Both the position numbers and the translations under genes were made by a program. This document shows positions 16,965 through 24,826 of a stretch of 64,000 nucleotides of DNA, in pieces. Position 1 is the first letter of the stretch. Every line of letters starts with the position of its first letter. A model generated the notes under the pieces. That model was not told the origin of the DNA, made no database searches, and worked only from the letters and a program-made list of their open reading frames with translations. Origin of the DNA: an uncultured Roseburia sp. (GTDB taxonomy: Bacteria; Bacillota; Clostridia; Lachnospirales; Lachnospiraceae); contig CAMWKH010000014.1 of NCBI GenBank assembly GCA_947174805.1, forward strand, positions 1 through 64,000, written 5' to 3'.

Positions 16965-19085
16965 ATGAAGTATCAGTCAATTTATGAGTTAAATAAAGTC
17001 CAGCAGTATATCATGCAGATGCGTCCCATTCTGCGGAGGAAGGCCCTGTTCTCAGACGGCACCGCAGATTACAGGAGTCCGGTGGAGCCAAAGGAAAACG
17101 AGAAAGTTACCATCCGTTTCCGTACATTTAAAAATAATGTGGATGTGGTGTGGCTGTGTGGCCAGGGAAAAAAATATATGATGACAAAGGCACAGAGCAC
17201 GGAGACTTTTGACTATTATGCCGTGGAAATCCAGTTGGGAACGGAACCTTTCTGCTATTATTTTGAGATTGTATCCGGTGTGCTTTTGTGCAGATATGAC
17301 AGGTACGGCGTGACGGAGGATGTGAGAGAGCAGTATTTCTTTCGGATTGTACCGGGATTCTCCACCCCGGATTGGGCAAAAGGCGCCGTGATGTACCAGA
17401 TTATGGTGGACCGTTTTTATAATGGGGATAAGAGCAACGACGTTTTGGACCGGGAGTATTTTTATATTAAGACTTTAAGCGCCAGGGTTCCCGCTGACCA
17501 GTGGGAGAAGGCACCGGAGAGTTTTGGAGTCAGGGAATTTTACGGCGGTGATATAGAGGGTGTCTGGAAAAAGCTGGATTATCTGGCGAAGCTGGGGGTG
17601 GAAGTGATTTATTTTAACCCTATTTTTGTATCTCCTTCCAGCCACAAATACGATATTCAGGATTATGACCATATTGACCCCCACTTTGGAAAGATTATTG
17701 ACGATGAGGGAGAGCTTTTGACTGAGGGGGACACGGACAATAGAAAGGCCACCCGTTTCCAGAGCAGGGTTACCAGCCAGAGGAATCTGGACGCCAGCAA
17801 TGCCTTTTTTGCTGATTTTGTGAAGGAAGTCCACAAAAGAGGTATGAAAGTCATATTGGACGGTGTGTTTAATCACTGTGGTTCTTTTAACTGCTGGCTG
17901 GACCGGGAGGAAATTTATAAGGGACAGGAAGGGTTTGCCGACGGGGCATATATTTCCAAAGACAGCCCTTATAATTCCTACTTCAGTTTTCGGAACGGGG
18001 AAGAGCAGTACTGGCCCCACAACAAGTCCTATGAGGGATGGTGGGGATTTGACACCCTCCCCAAATTAAATTACGAGGGCTCTAAGGAACTGTATGACGA
18101 CGTCCTGCGCATTGGGAAAAAGTGGGTTTCCGAGCCCTACTGCGCCGACGGATGGCGGCTTGACGTGGCGGAGGATTTGGGCCACAGCAGGGAGATGAAC
18201 CACAGGTTCTGGAGAGATTTCAGGGATGCGGTAAAAGAGGCCAATCCCAATGCGGTAATCCTTGCAGAGCATTACGGAGATCCCAAAGAATGGCTCTTAG
18301 GGGACCAGTGGGATACCATTATGAACTATCCTGCGTTTATGGAGCCCCTCACCTGGTTTTTGACAGGTATGGAAAAACACAGTGATGAATATCATCCCGA
18401 GCGCACAGGAAAGATTGGGGATTTCGAGGGTGCTATGCGGCACTTTATGGCAAGTTTTATGACTTCCTCCCTCCAGTGCGCCATGAACCAGCTGTCAAAC
18501 CATGACCATTCCCGTTTTCTCACCAGAACTAACCATAAGGTTGGACGGGTGGAGTCTTTGGGGGCAATGGCGGCCCAGGAGGGGGTTGACCTTCGGGTAA
18601 TGCGCGAGGCGGTAGTGATTCAGATGACATGGCCCGGCGCACCCACCCTTTACTATGGGGATGAGGCTGGTTTGTGCGGATTTACCGACCCGGATAACAG
18701 GAGGGCTTATCCCTGGGGACATGAGGACCAGGACCTCATTGATTTCCACAAGGAGTTAATTCAGATGCGAAAGAGGAATGAAGCGTTCCGCACAGGCTCT
18801 TTCCAGTTTTTGGACAGTGAGGACCAGCTTTTGTGCTATGCTAGGTTTAACAGGAAACAGCAGTTTGTGATTATTGTGAATAATGACGACAATGAGAGAA
18901 GCAAGGAGCTTTATGTGGTAGGTGCCGGAGTTCCGGCAAACGCAAGGCTTCGCCAGGTTCTTGTCACCACATCCCAGGGATATTCCCTCATGCCGAAAGA
19001 CTATAGGGCGGAGCACGGAAAGCTGAAAATTACTTTAAAGGGAAAGACGGCTGTTATTTTAGAGAGAATACAGGGGGGAGAATAA
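16965..19085 (+). CDS. GH13 alpha-amylase family enzyme, neopullulanase/cyclomaltodextrinase-like
   Basis: 706-residue cytoplasmic enzyme without signal peptide. A CBM34-like N-terminal beta domain (about 30-130) precedes a GH13 barrel. The four conserved regions are visible: DGVFNHCG, GWRLDVAED with nucleophile Asp400, ILAEHYGD with acid/base Glu435, and LSNHDHSRF with Asp514. The domain plan matches neopullulanases and cyclomaltodextrinases that cut imported malto-oligosaccharides. The start is ATG 16965 after AGGAGG (16953-16958); the frame is open to 16878 but crosses the terminator. The acetyltransferase gene follows with no gap. Confidence 0.92.
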   Translation: MKYQSIYELNKVQQYIMQMRPILRRKALFSDGTADYRSPVEPKENEKVTIRFRTFKNNVDVVWLCGQGKKYMMTKAQSTETFDYYAVEIQLGTEPFCYYFEIVSGVLLCRYDRYGVTEDVREQYFFRIVPGFSTPDWAKGAVMYQIMVDRFYNGDKSNDVLDREYFYIKTLSARVPADQWEKAPESFGVREFYGGDIEGVWKKLDYLAKLGVEVIYFNPIFVSPSSHKYDIQDYDHIDPHFGKIIDDEGELLTEGDTDNRKATRFQSRVTSQRNLDASNAFFADFVKEVHKRGMKVILDGVFNHCGSFNCWLDREEIYKGQEGFADGAYISKDSPYNSYFSFRNGEEQYWPHNKSYEGWWGFDTLPKLNYEGSKELYDDVLRIGKKWVSEPYCADGWRLDVAEDLGHSREMNHRFWRDFRDAVKEANPNAVILAEHYGDPKEWLLGDQWDTIMNYPAFMEPLTWFLTGMEKHSDEYHPERTGKIGDFEGAMRHFMASFMTSSLQCAMNQLSNHDHSRFLTRTNHKVGRVESLGAMAAQEGVDLRVMREAVVIQMTWPGAPTLYYGDEAGLCGFTDPDNRRAYPWGHEDQDLIDFHKELIQMRKRNEAFRTGSFQFLDSEDQLLCYARFNRKQQFVIIVNNDDNERSKELYVVGAGVPANARLRQVLVTTSQGYSLMPKDYRAEHGKLKITLKGKTAVILERIQGGE

Positions 19086-19697
19086 ATGGGCAGTATGAAA
19101 GAAAAACTTCACACCGGGGAGCTTTATCTTCCCGGTGACGAAGAGATTATAAAAGAACAAGTGAAATACCAGGATATGCTATGTGATTACAATATGACAA
19201 AGCCCTCGGAGGGGGAAAAGAGAACCAGGATGTTAAAAGAGATGCTGGGGGACTGCGGGGAAGGGGTGTACATTGAAGCACCTTTTTACTCCAACTTCGG
19301 AGGGCATCACTGCCATTTCGGGAAGATGGTCTATGCTAATTATCATTTGACCCTTGTGGACGATACCCACATTTACATTGGGGATTACACCATGATCGGC
19401 CCTAATGTGACTATCGCTACCGCAGGGCATCCCATTCTCCCCAGCCTCAGGGAGCAGGTGTATCAGTATAATATGCCGGTTCATATCGGCAGAAACTGCT
19501 GGATTGGCGCCGGCGCCATTATCATGCCGGGAGTCACCATCGGGGATAATACGGTGATCGGCGCCGGGAGCGTGGTGACAAAGGATATTCCGGCGGATGT
19601 TGTGGCAGTGGGAAATCCCTGCAAGGTGATGCGTGAAATCGGAGAGCGTGACAGGGAGTATTATTATAAGGACAGGAGAATCCAGGTGGAGCAGTAG
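19086..19697 (+). CDS. Maltose/galactoside O-acetyltransferase-type LbH protein
   Basis: 203-residue hexapeptide-repeat acetyltransferase. It begins with the MAT N-terminal helix region (MKEKLHTGELYLPGDEE), then a left-handed beta-helix with IGAGAIIMPGVTIGDNTVIG and the trimer-site segment TIATAGHPILP, where the His is catalytic in this family. It acetylates sugars such as maltose or galactosides with acetyl-CoA. ATG 19086 directly follows the amylase stop and uses the GGGGGAG at the amylase gene end, so the two are co-translated; this supports a role with maltose or glucose from starch breakdown. Confidence 0.9.
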   Translation: MGSMKEKLHTGELYLPGDEEIIKEQVKYQDMLCDYNMTKPSEGEKRTRMLKEMLGDCGEGVYIEAPFYSNFGGHHCHFGKMVYANYHLTLVDDTHIYIGDYTMIGPNVTIATAGHPILPSLREQVYQYNMPVHIGRNCWIGAGAIIMPGVTIGDNTVIGAGSVVTKDIPADVVAVGNPCKVMREIGERDREYYYKDRRIQVEQ

Positions 19698-19768
19698 ATT
19701 AAGTATCTCTTTTTTGTGTCCTCTGCATATAGTATAAAGAAATCCAAATTATAAAGGTATGCGAAGAC

Positions 19769-20668
19769 ATGAGAGAATATGTAAGATTATCACTAGAAAC
19801 ACATCTTTTTTTCGGAAGAATTATGAAGGAACATTCTCTGTTTCTGATGGCCGGGTTTCCTGGGAAGGAGACAGAGTTTATAAAGCGTGCAGACCGTTTC
19901 CGGGAAGAATTTGAAGACTTGCTTAGAAAAACGGTAATGCTCGGGGAGGGGATTGTTGGAGAATCGGTGCTAAACTCCGGGGAAATTGTAACAGAGTTTA
20001 CAAGAAAAGCGGAATGCCAGACAGCTAATTTGACAGGGATTCCCATTGACGTAAAAATTACAGAGGTGGAGGAACGGCTCTGCGCCGGAAATTGTGCCCG
20101 GGTAAACCGGGAGATGGTCCGCTGCGTAAGGATGCTGAACCGGCATGCGCTAAAAAGCCTGAATGGATTGATTTCTTTAAAGGAGGAGATTCTAAGGAAA
20201 ATGACAGCTTGCAGGCTGTATACCACAAATTATCCCTTGCTGATTGAGCACATTCTGCGGGAAGCAAAATTGTACCGTCACATAGTTTCCGAACTTGAGA
20301 GGAGAGGCAGAATTTCAATACCCGACTTATGTAATCTGGAAATATTCTGGAATCAGATTATGATGGAGCACGCCCAGTTTATTCGCGGTCTGTTAGATCC
20401 CACAGAGTGTGAACTGATTGAAGCGGCTCATGGGTTTGCGAAAGATTACTGCCGTCTTTTGGAAGAGGCAAGAGAGCAGGAGGGGGAGGTGCACACACTG
20501 ACGGCGGGAACTTTGCAGCTCACAAAGCAGTACCAGCAATTTAAGACGGCGGGGACGGAAGGAATTACAGGCTGTGAAATCCGCTCCATCATCCTTCCCC
20601 TTTTGGCAGATCATGTGCTCCGCGAGGCAAATCACTATCTGCGGCTGCTAGGACAGGTGCAAGGATAG
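19769..20668 (+). CDS. DUF2935-family protein
   Basis: 299-residue protein of two similar all-helical halves of about 145 residues, each with the pattern hydrophobic-H/E around LETHLFFGRIMKEHSLFL (about 8-25) and a second copy around IFWNQIMMEHAQFIRGLLD (about 192-210). The paired His and Glu residues look like a ferritin/hemerythrin-type metal site, and the family is known as DUF2935 in Firmicutes. No enzymatic activity is assigned. It stands alone between the acetyltransferase gene and a DUF6485-like gene, with a hairpin after it. Confidence 0.82.
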   Translation: MREYVRLSLETHLFFGRIMKEHSLFLMAGFPGKETEFIKRADRFREEFEDLLRKTVMLGEGIVGESVLNSGEIVTEFTRKAECQTANLTGIPIDVKITEVEERLCAGNCARVNREMVRCVRMLNRHALKSLNGLISLKEEILRKMTACRLYTTNYPLLIEHILREAKLYRHIVSELERRGRISIPDLCNLEIFWNQIMMEHAQFIRGLLDPTECELIEAAHGFAKDYCRLLEEAREQEGEVHTLTAGTLQLTKQYQQFKTAGTEGITGCEIRSIILPLLADHVLREANHYLRLLGQVQG

Positions 20669-20733
20669 GCATGAAACAAACCAGTACAGAAAAATCCGGG
20701 AATGCTTTTGATGTTATTCTGTGTGAATTTCTG

Positions 20734-20758
20734 CGGCTGCGGCATTTAGCCGCAGCCG
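20734..20758 (+). terminator. Hairpin after the DUF2935 gene
   Basis: Perfect 10-bp stem CGGCTGCGGC / GCCGCAGCCG with an ATTTA loop. The following TTGTAG is a poor T tract, so termination may be partial. The remaining spacer 20759-20946 shows only a -10-like TATAAT at 20880-20885 and no supported gene. Confidence 0.6.
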
Positions 20759-20946
20759 TTGTAGTGAGAAATTATATATCACTGCTGTTTCAATGCTTGC
20801 TGGTACTTTTCAAAAAGATGAGGTACAGAACTAACGGAATAATCGGTTTAAAAATACTGGAAATAGTGACGGATTCTGTTATAATTATCATATACGGCGG
20901 CATATGCCTATAAAAAATCTACTTACCATATTCTAAAGGAGACGAA

Positions 20947-21144
20947 ATGATGAAAACTTGTGACAATGAAAGACCATGTCCTTGTACTTACGACTGTCCC
21001 AGGCATGGAAAATGCTGTGAGTGTGTAGCCCACCACAGGGATCATAATGAGGGCGTGCCGGGATGCTTCTTTTCCCCGGAGGCAGAAGCCACTTATGACA
21101 GAAGTATCGAGGCTCTTTGCCGGGATCGAGGCCTGTGTAAATGA
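20947..21144 (+). CDS. Small Cys-rich cytosolic protein, DUF6485-like
   Basis: 65-residue protein with regularly spaced cysteines (CDNERPCPCTYDCPRHGKCC, then CVAHH and GCFF, ending in CRDRGLCK). The pattern suggests a small zinc- or iron-binding knuckle protein, and the sequence resembles the DUF6485 proteins common in clostridia. An AAAGGAG site (20935-20941) precedes two adjacent starts, ATG 20947 and ATG 20950; the second has better spacing. Function unknown. The tRNA promoter follows 9 bp after the stop. Confidence 0.75.
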   Translation: MMKTCDNERPCPCTYDCPRHGKCCECVAHHRDHNEGVPGCFFSPEAEATYDRSIEALCRDRGLCK

Positions 21145-21152
21145 AAAAAATC

Positions 21153-21181
21153 TTGCATTTTAAACTGCACTGTGCTATAAT
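21153..21181 (+). promoter_or_regulatory. Promoter of the tRNA-Tyr/tRNA-Leu operon
   Basis: TTGCAT (21153-21158), 17-bp spacer, perfect TATAAT (21176-21181). Transcription would start near 21188. A short hairpin in the leader (21193-21199 with 21207-21213) lies just before the first tRNA. Confidence 0.75.
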
Positions 21182-21220
21182 CAATCTTTGTTAAGGCGTA
21201 TCTTTAACGCCTTGCGAAAT

Positions 21221-21302
21221 GGGCAGATTCCCGAGTGGCCAAAGGGGACAGACTGTAAATCTGCTGCAAATTGCTTCGGTGGTTCGAATCCACCTCTGCC
21301 CA
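21221..21302 (+). tRNA. tRNA-Tyr (anticodon GTA)
   Basis: 82-nt class II tRNA with long variable arm. The acceptor stem GGGCAGA (21221-21227) pairs with TCTGCCC (21295-21301), the discriminator is A (21302), the anticodon GTA is at 21255-21257, and the T arm contains GGTTCGAATCC. CCA is not encoded. Confidence 0.97.
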
Positions 21303-21308
21303 TTATAA

Positions 21309-21392
21309 GCCCGCGTGGCGGAACTGGCAGACGCGCAGGACTTAAAATCCTGTTGTGGTGACACAGTACCGGTTCGATTCCGGTCGCGGGCA
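21309..21392 (+). tRNA. tRNA-Leu (anticodon TAA)
   Basis: 84-nt class II tRNA. Acceptor stem GCCCGCG (21309-21315) pairs with CGCGGGC (21385-21391), the discriminator is A, the anticodon stem CAGGA/TCCTG encloses TAA at 21343-21345, and the T arm is CCGGTTCGATTCCGG. CCA is not encoded. Only six bases separate it from tRNA-Tyr. Confidence 0.97.
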
Positions 21393-21417
21393 TATTTTAA
21401 AGATATAGTGTGATTTG

Positions 21418-21463
21418 ACCGCTTATTTTGCATAAAATATTTGCAGAATTGGCGGTATTTTTT
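21418..21463 (+). terminator. Candidate terminator of the tRNA operon
   Basis: ACCGC (21418-21422) pairs with GCGGT (21452-21456) and the inner arms ATTTTGC and GCAGAAT can also pair; TTTTTT follows at 21458-21463. The stem is imperfect. Confidence 0.5.
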
Positions 21464-21550
21464 ATGCACACGGACACCCAAAGGAAATATGTGAGCAAAT
21501 GATTTGCCGGGAGACATATATTTACGGCAAAGCGGGAAAGGAGGTATTTT

Positions 21551-22330
21551 ATGGGGAGTAAGAATGAATGGCTGCTGTTGGAAGCGGAAGATGACATTGA
21601 CGAGATCGAGCACAGGCATCCCACGGAGGAATTTTTATTTTACCAGGCAGTTTCCGGGGGGGATGTGGAGGCGGTGAAGAAAAATTGCAGGGATGGAAGG
21701 TTCTTGGATGAGGAGGGCGTGGGAGTCCTTTCAAGAAATCCCCTGATAAATATAAAGTATCATTTTGTGATAACAACAGCCATGGTTACCCGTCTGTGTA
21801 AACAGAGGGGAATGGAATTGGAACAGGCATACCGCATGAGCGATTTTTATATTCAGAAGCTGGATGACATCCACACCGTGGAGGGAGTGCGGAGCCTCCA
21901 TGATGAGATGGTTATAGATTTTGCGGAAAAAATGCGCAAGATTACCAGGGGGGATACCAACTCTAAGCATATCAATATGTGCAAGGAATATATTTATGCC
22001 CATATCAAAGAGCGCATCACGATAGAAGATTTAGCGGATGAGCTGGGGGTGTCTGCAAGCTATCTGTCCCGGCTGTTCAAGAAAGAGACGGGGGATTCTG
22101 TCAGTGCCTATATCAGGGAGAAAAAGATTGAAATGGCGAAAAATCTTCTGCAGTACAGTGAATATTCGGTGATTGACATTGCTAACCGTCTGTCTTTTTC
22201 TTCCCAGAGCCATTTTATACAGCAGTTCCGGGAAATTGTGGGAATGACGCCGAAAAAATTTAGGGATATCAATTATATGGTTCAGTGGGATATAGAAAAA
22301 GAAATGGATACTGGGGAAGGGGATAAATAG
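21551..22330 (+). CDS. AraC-family transcriptional regulator
   Basis: 259-residue protein with a C-terminal AraC DNA-binding domain: first helix-turn-helix in ITIEDLADELGVSASYLSRLFKKE (about 157-180) and second in SVIDIANRLSFSSQSHFIQQF (about 207-227), followed by GMTPKKFR. The N-terminal 140 residues form a helical domain of the kind seen in clostridial AraC proteins, not a cupin, and its ligand is unknown. ATG 21551 follows AAAGGAGG. It lies convergent to the two GH94 genes and is the nearest regulator for that locus, so it may control the promoters at 27548-27779; that link is inference. Confidence 0.88.
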   Translation: MGSKNEWLLLEAEDDIDEIEHRHPTEEFLFYQAVSGGDVEAVKKNCRDGRFLDEEGVGVLSRNPLINIKYHFVITTAMVTRLCKQRGMELEQAYRMSDFYIQKLDDIHTVEGVRSLHDEMVIDFAEKMRKITRGDTNSKHINMCKEYIYAHIKERITIEDLADELGVSASYLSRLFKKETGDSVSAYIREKKIEMAKNLLQYSEYSVIDIANRLSFSSQSHFIQQFREIVGMTPKKFRDINYMVQWDIEKEMDTGEGDK

Positions 22331-22344
22331 CCAGGAAAAGAAGG

Positions 22345-22377
22345 AAGGCGCAGCAGAGAAAATGCTGCGCCTTTTTT
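22345..22377. terminator. Bidirectional terminator between araC-like gene and GH94 gene
   Basis: 11-bp stem AAGGCGCAGCA (22345-22355) / TGCTGCGCCTT (22363-22373), with T residues to 22377 on the plus strand. It lies between convergent genes and could serve both, although the A run on the left is broken. Confidence 0.85.
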
Positions 22378-22392
22378 GGAAAAACTGGAATT

Positions 22393-24804
22393 TTACAAGG
22401 TAAGAATAATTTTGTTTTCTTTTTCCAGAAGATTTTCCGGTATGTAATTATCGTCCAGTTCTTTGCCGTTTAGAACCAGTTTGCTGCAGCCGCTTTCCAG
22501 TCCGTTTGGGTTTTCAACCACAATGTGCAGATGTTTTCCCCGGAAATCTTTTTCTATTTCCAGGCGGTCCCACTCTTTAGGAATGGAGGGGGAAAGCTTT
22601 ATCCCTTCCAAATCCGGCCGAAGCCCCAAAATTCCTTCCACACACCCCACCATAACCGTTGAGGCGGTGCCGGTAAGCCAGTGCACATGGGAGCGGCCGT
22701 GGTGTTCGCTTGCCCGCCCTTCTGTAAACTGGCCGTAGCAGTAGGGCTCCAGGCGACGGATTTCCGCCTTGTCGTTTTGTGCGGCGGGAGCGTTTTCCAT
22801 AAAGTAGGTGAATGCCCGCTCCCCGTGTCCCATGAGGGCTTCCGCAAGAATCAGCCATCCCTGGGACTGGGAGAATATACCGGAGTTTTCTTTTGTACCC
22901 TGATTATAGATAACGGCCAGGGCGCCGTCAAAGGCGCAGGCGTGGTATGGGGGATTCATCAAAAGTGCGCCGTATTCTGTATTTAACTGCTGGTATACAT
23001 TGAAAAGTGCGGCGTCTGCCTGCTCTTTTGTTGCAAGCCCGCTGATAACTGCCCAGCTCTGGGGGTTTAACCACATATTTGCCTCCGGGTCCGCAGCCGC
23101 CCCGATGCGCTCTCCTTTTTCGGTAAAGCCCCGGATAAATCGGTCATTGTCCCAGCACAGGTTCTGGATTTTCTCTTCCATGTCCTTCTGCTGCTCTTTC
23201 AAAAAGCGGATGTATTCCTGATCATTTTTATAGCTGGAAAATCTCTCCATTATCATCAGGGCATAATAAAACTGCAGTGCCACAAAGGAGGATTCCCCGT
23301 TTTCCCCCAGGCGCAGGCAGTCGTTCCAGTCTGCATAAAGCCCGGCAGGCATACCGTGGGGGCCAAGGTGCTCTAAGGAAAATTTTATGGCCCGTTGTAA
23401 GTGTTCATAGACGCTGCCTGTCCCTTTGTCCGCAAAGGGGATATTTTCATCCAGGAAGGCAATATTCCCTGTCTCCGCAATGTATTTGTAAACCGTTGGA
23501 AAGAGCCACAGGGCATCATCGGCACGGTAGGCGGGATGCCCCGTTTCCTGTCTGTAGGAGGCGTCTAAAGGGGTGTCCTCATGTCCCGGGTTGTGGGTAA
23601 ATTTCACAAGGGGAAGGCCGCCGCCTATATCTGTCTGTGCGGAGAGCATAAACCGTATTTTTTCCTTAGCCATTTCCGGCGCCAGATGAATTACGCCCTG
23701 GATATCCTGGACGGTGTCCCGGTAGCCGTAGCCGTTGCGCAGCCCGCAGTAGATAAAGGAAGCTGCCCTGGACCAGATAAATGTCATAAAACAGTTGTAG
23801 GCATTCCAGGTATTTATCATGGTGTTAAACTCCGGGCTGGGGGTATTGACTTTAAGGCGGTCTAATTTATGGCTCCAGTATTTTTTCAGCTCTTCCATAT
23901 CCTCCTTCACTTTATCTTTCGGATTGGCGTAAGCATCTAAAATGGAGGAGGCTTCCGGAGAGTGTTTTTCCCCTAATAGGAAAACTATGGTTTTTGATTC
24001 CCCTGGCTCTAAAGAGACAGTGCAGGAGAGAGCGCCGCAGGAATTTTCATTGTAGCTTAGGGCATTGCCAAGGCTGCCTGAGACAACTCCCCTGGGGTTT
24101 TTGTAGCCCTGGTATCTTCCGATAAACTCATCCTTGTCCCCACAGTAGGAGGAGACAGGGGCTCCTGCCAGGCCAAAGAAACGCTCTGTCACACATTTTC
24201 CGTCTACCTGTTCTTCCGCTGGCAGTGTGTCGAGATTGCTGTGAATCTGCTGCATGATCCTGTTATCTTCAAACTGTGTCCTGCTGATAAACAGGGAATA
24301 CTGCAGGTTTACCTGATCCTGCTCATAATTGCTGTGGTTGGTAAATTCTCCGTATCCCGTTAAGGTAAGTTCCCTTTTTTCCGGGGAATTGTTTGCCACG
24401 GTAAGGGCCCACACCTCATAAGATTTATTCAGGGGTACATAATAGCAGGCCTGGGATGAAATTCCGCTGTATTCGGCTTCCATTCTTGTGTAGCCCATGC
24501 CGTGGGAGCACTTGCAGGAATAGCTTTCCAAATCTTTTCCCACCGGCTGCCAGGAGGCGGACCAGTAATCTTTAGAATGATTATCCCTGAGGTAAATGTA
24601 TCTTCCGGGGGTATCGAAACTGTTGAAAACATATCTGAGAATCCGGCCGTTGGCCCCGGATTTTGCAAAGCTGTACCCCCCGGCGTTATTGGAGATAATA
24701 GCCCCGTATTCCGGGGAACCCAGGTAGTTTACCCAGGGAGCGGGGGTGTCCGGCCGCTCAATGACATATTCTCTGTTTGCATCGTCAAAAAATCCATATT
24801 TCAT
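22393..24804 (-). CDS. GH94 glycoside phosphorylase, cellobiose phosphorylase type
   Basis: 803-residue enzyme close in length to clostridial cellobiose phosphorylases (about 810). It begins with the family-typical MKYGFFDDANREYVI and carries the ADWND motif (491-495) with the catalytic Asp, the GYRDTVQDIQG stretch (about 373) and HHGRSHVHWLTGTAS near the C-terminus. Such enzymes cleave cellobiose with phosphate to glucose-1-phosphate and glucose in the cytoplasm. There is no signal peptide. It is the second gene of a minus-strand pair, 22 bp after the other GH94 gene. Cellobiose is the most likely substrate, but related beta-disaccharides are not excluded. Confidence 0.9.
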   Translation of the reverse strand: MKYGFFDDANREYVIERPDTPAPWVNYLGSPEYGAIISNNAGGYSFAKSGANGRILRYVFNSFDTPGRYIYLRDNHSKDYWSASWQPVGKDLESYSCKCSHGMGYTRMEAEYSGISSQACYYVPLNKSYEVWALTVANNSPEKRELTLTGYGEFTNHSNYEQDQVNLQYSLFISRTQFEDNRIMQQIHSNLDTLPAEEQVDGKCVTERFFGLAGAPVSSYCGDKDEFIGRYQGYKNPRGVVSGSLGNALSYNENSCGALSCTVSLEPGESKTIVFLLGEKHSPEASSILDAYANPKDKVKEDMEELKKYWSHKLDRLKVNTPSPEFNTMINTWNAYNCFMTFIWSRAASFIYCGLRNGYGYRDTVQDIQGVIHLAPEMAKEKIRFMLSAQTDIGGGLPLVKFTHNPGHEDTPLDASYRQETGHPAYRADDALWLFPTVYKYIAETGNIAFLDENIPFADKGTGSVYEHLQRAIKFSLEHLGPHGMPAGLYADWNDCLRLGENGESSFVALQFYYALMIMERFSSYKNDQEYIRFLKEQQKDMEEKIQNLCWDNDRFIRGFTEKGERIGAAADPEANMWLNPQSWAVISGLATKEQADAALFNVYQQLNTEYGALLMNPPYHACAFDGALAVIYNQGTKENSGIFSQSQGWLILAEALMGHGERAFTYFMENAPAAQNDKAEIRRLEPYCYGQFTEGRASEHHGRSHVHWLTGTASTVMVGCVEGILGLRPDLEGIKLSPSIPKEWDRLEIEKDFRGKHLHIVVENPNGLESGCSKLVLNGKELDDNYIPENLLEKENKIILTL

Positions 24805-24826
24805 GTTTAAGTATCCTTTCTTAGCT

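Noticed and set aside
20671-20913. 80-codon plus-strand frame after the DUF2935 gene
   Set aside because: It spans a perfect hairpin (20734-20758), has no good ribosome site and no recognisable protein pattern.
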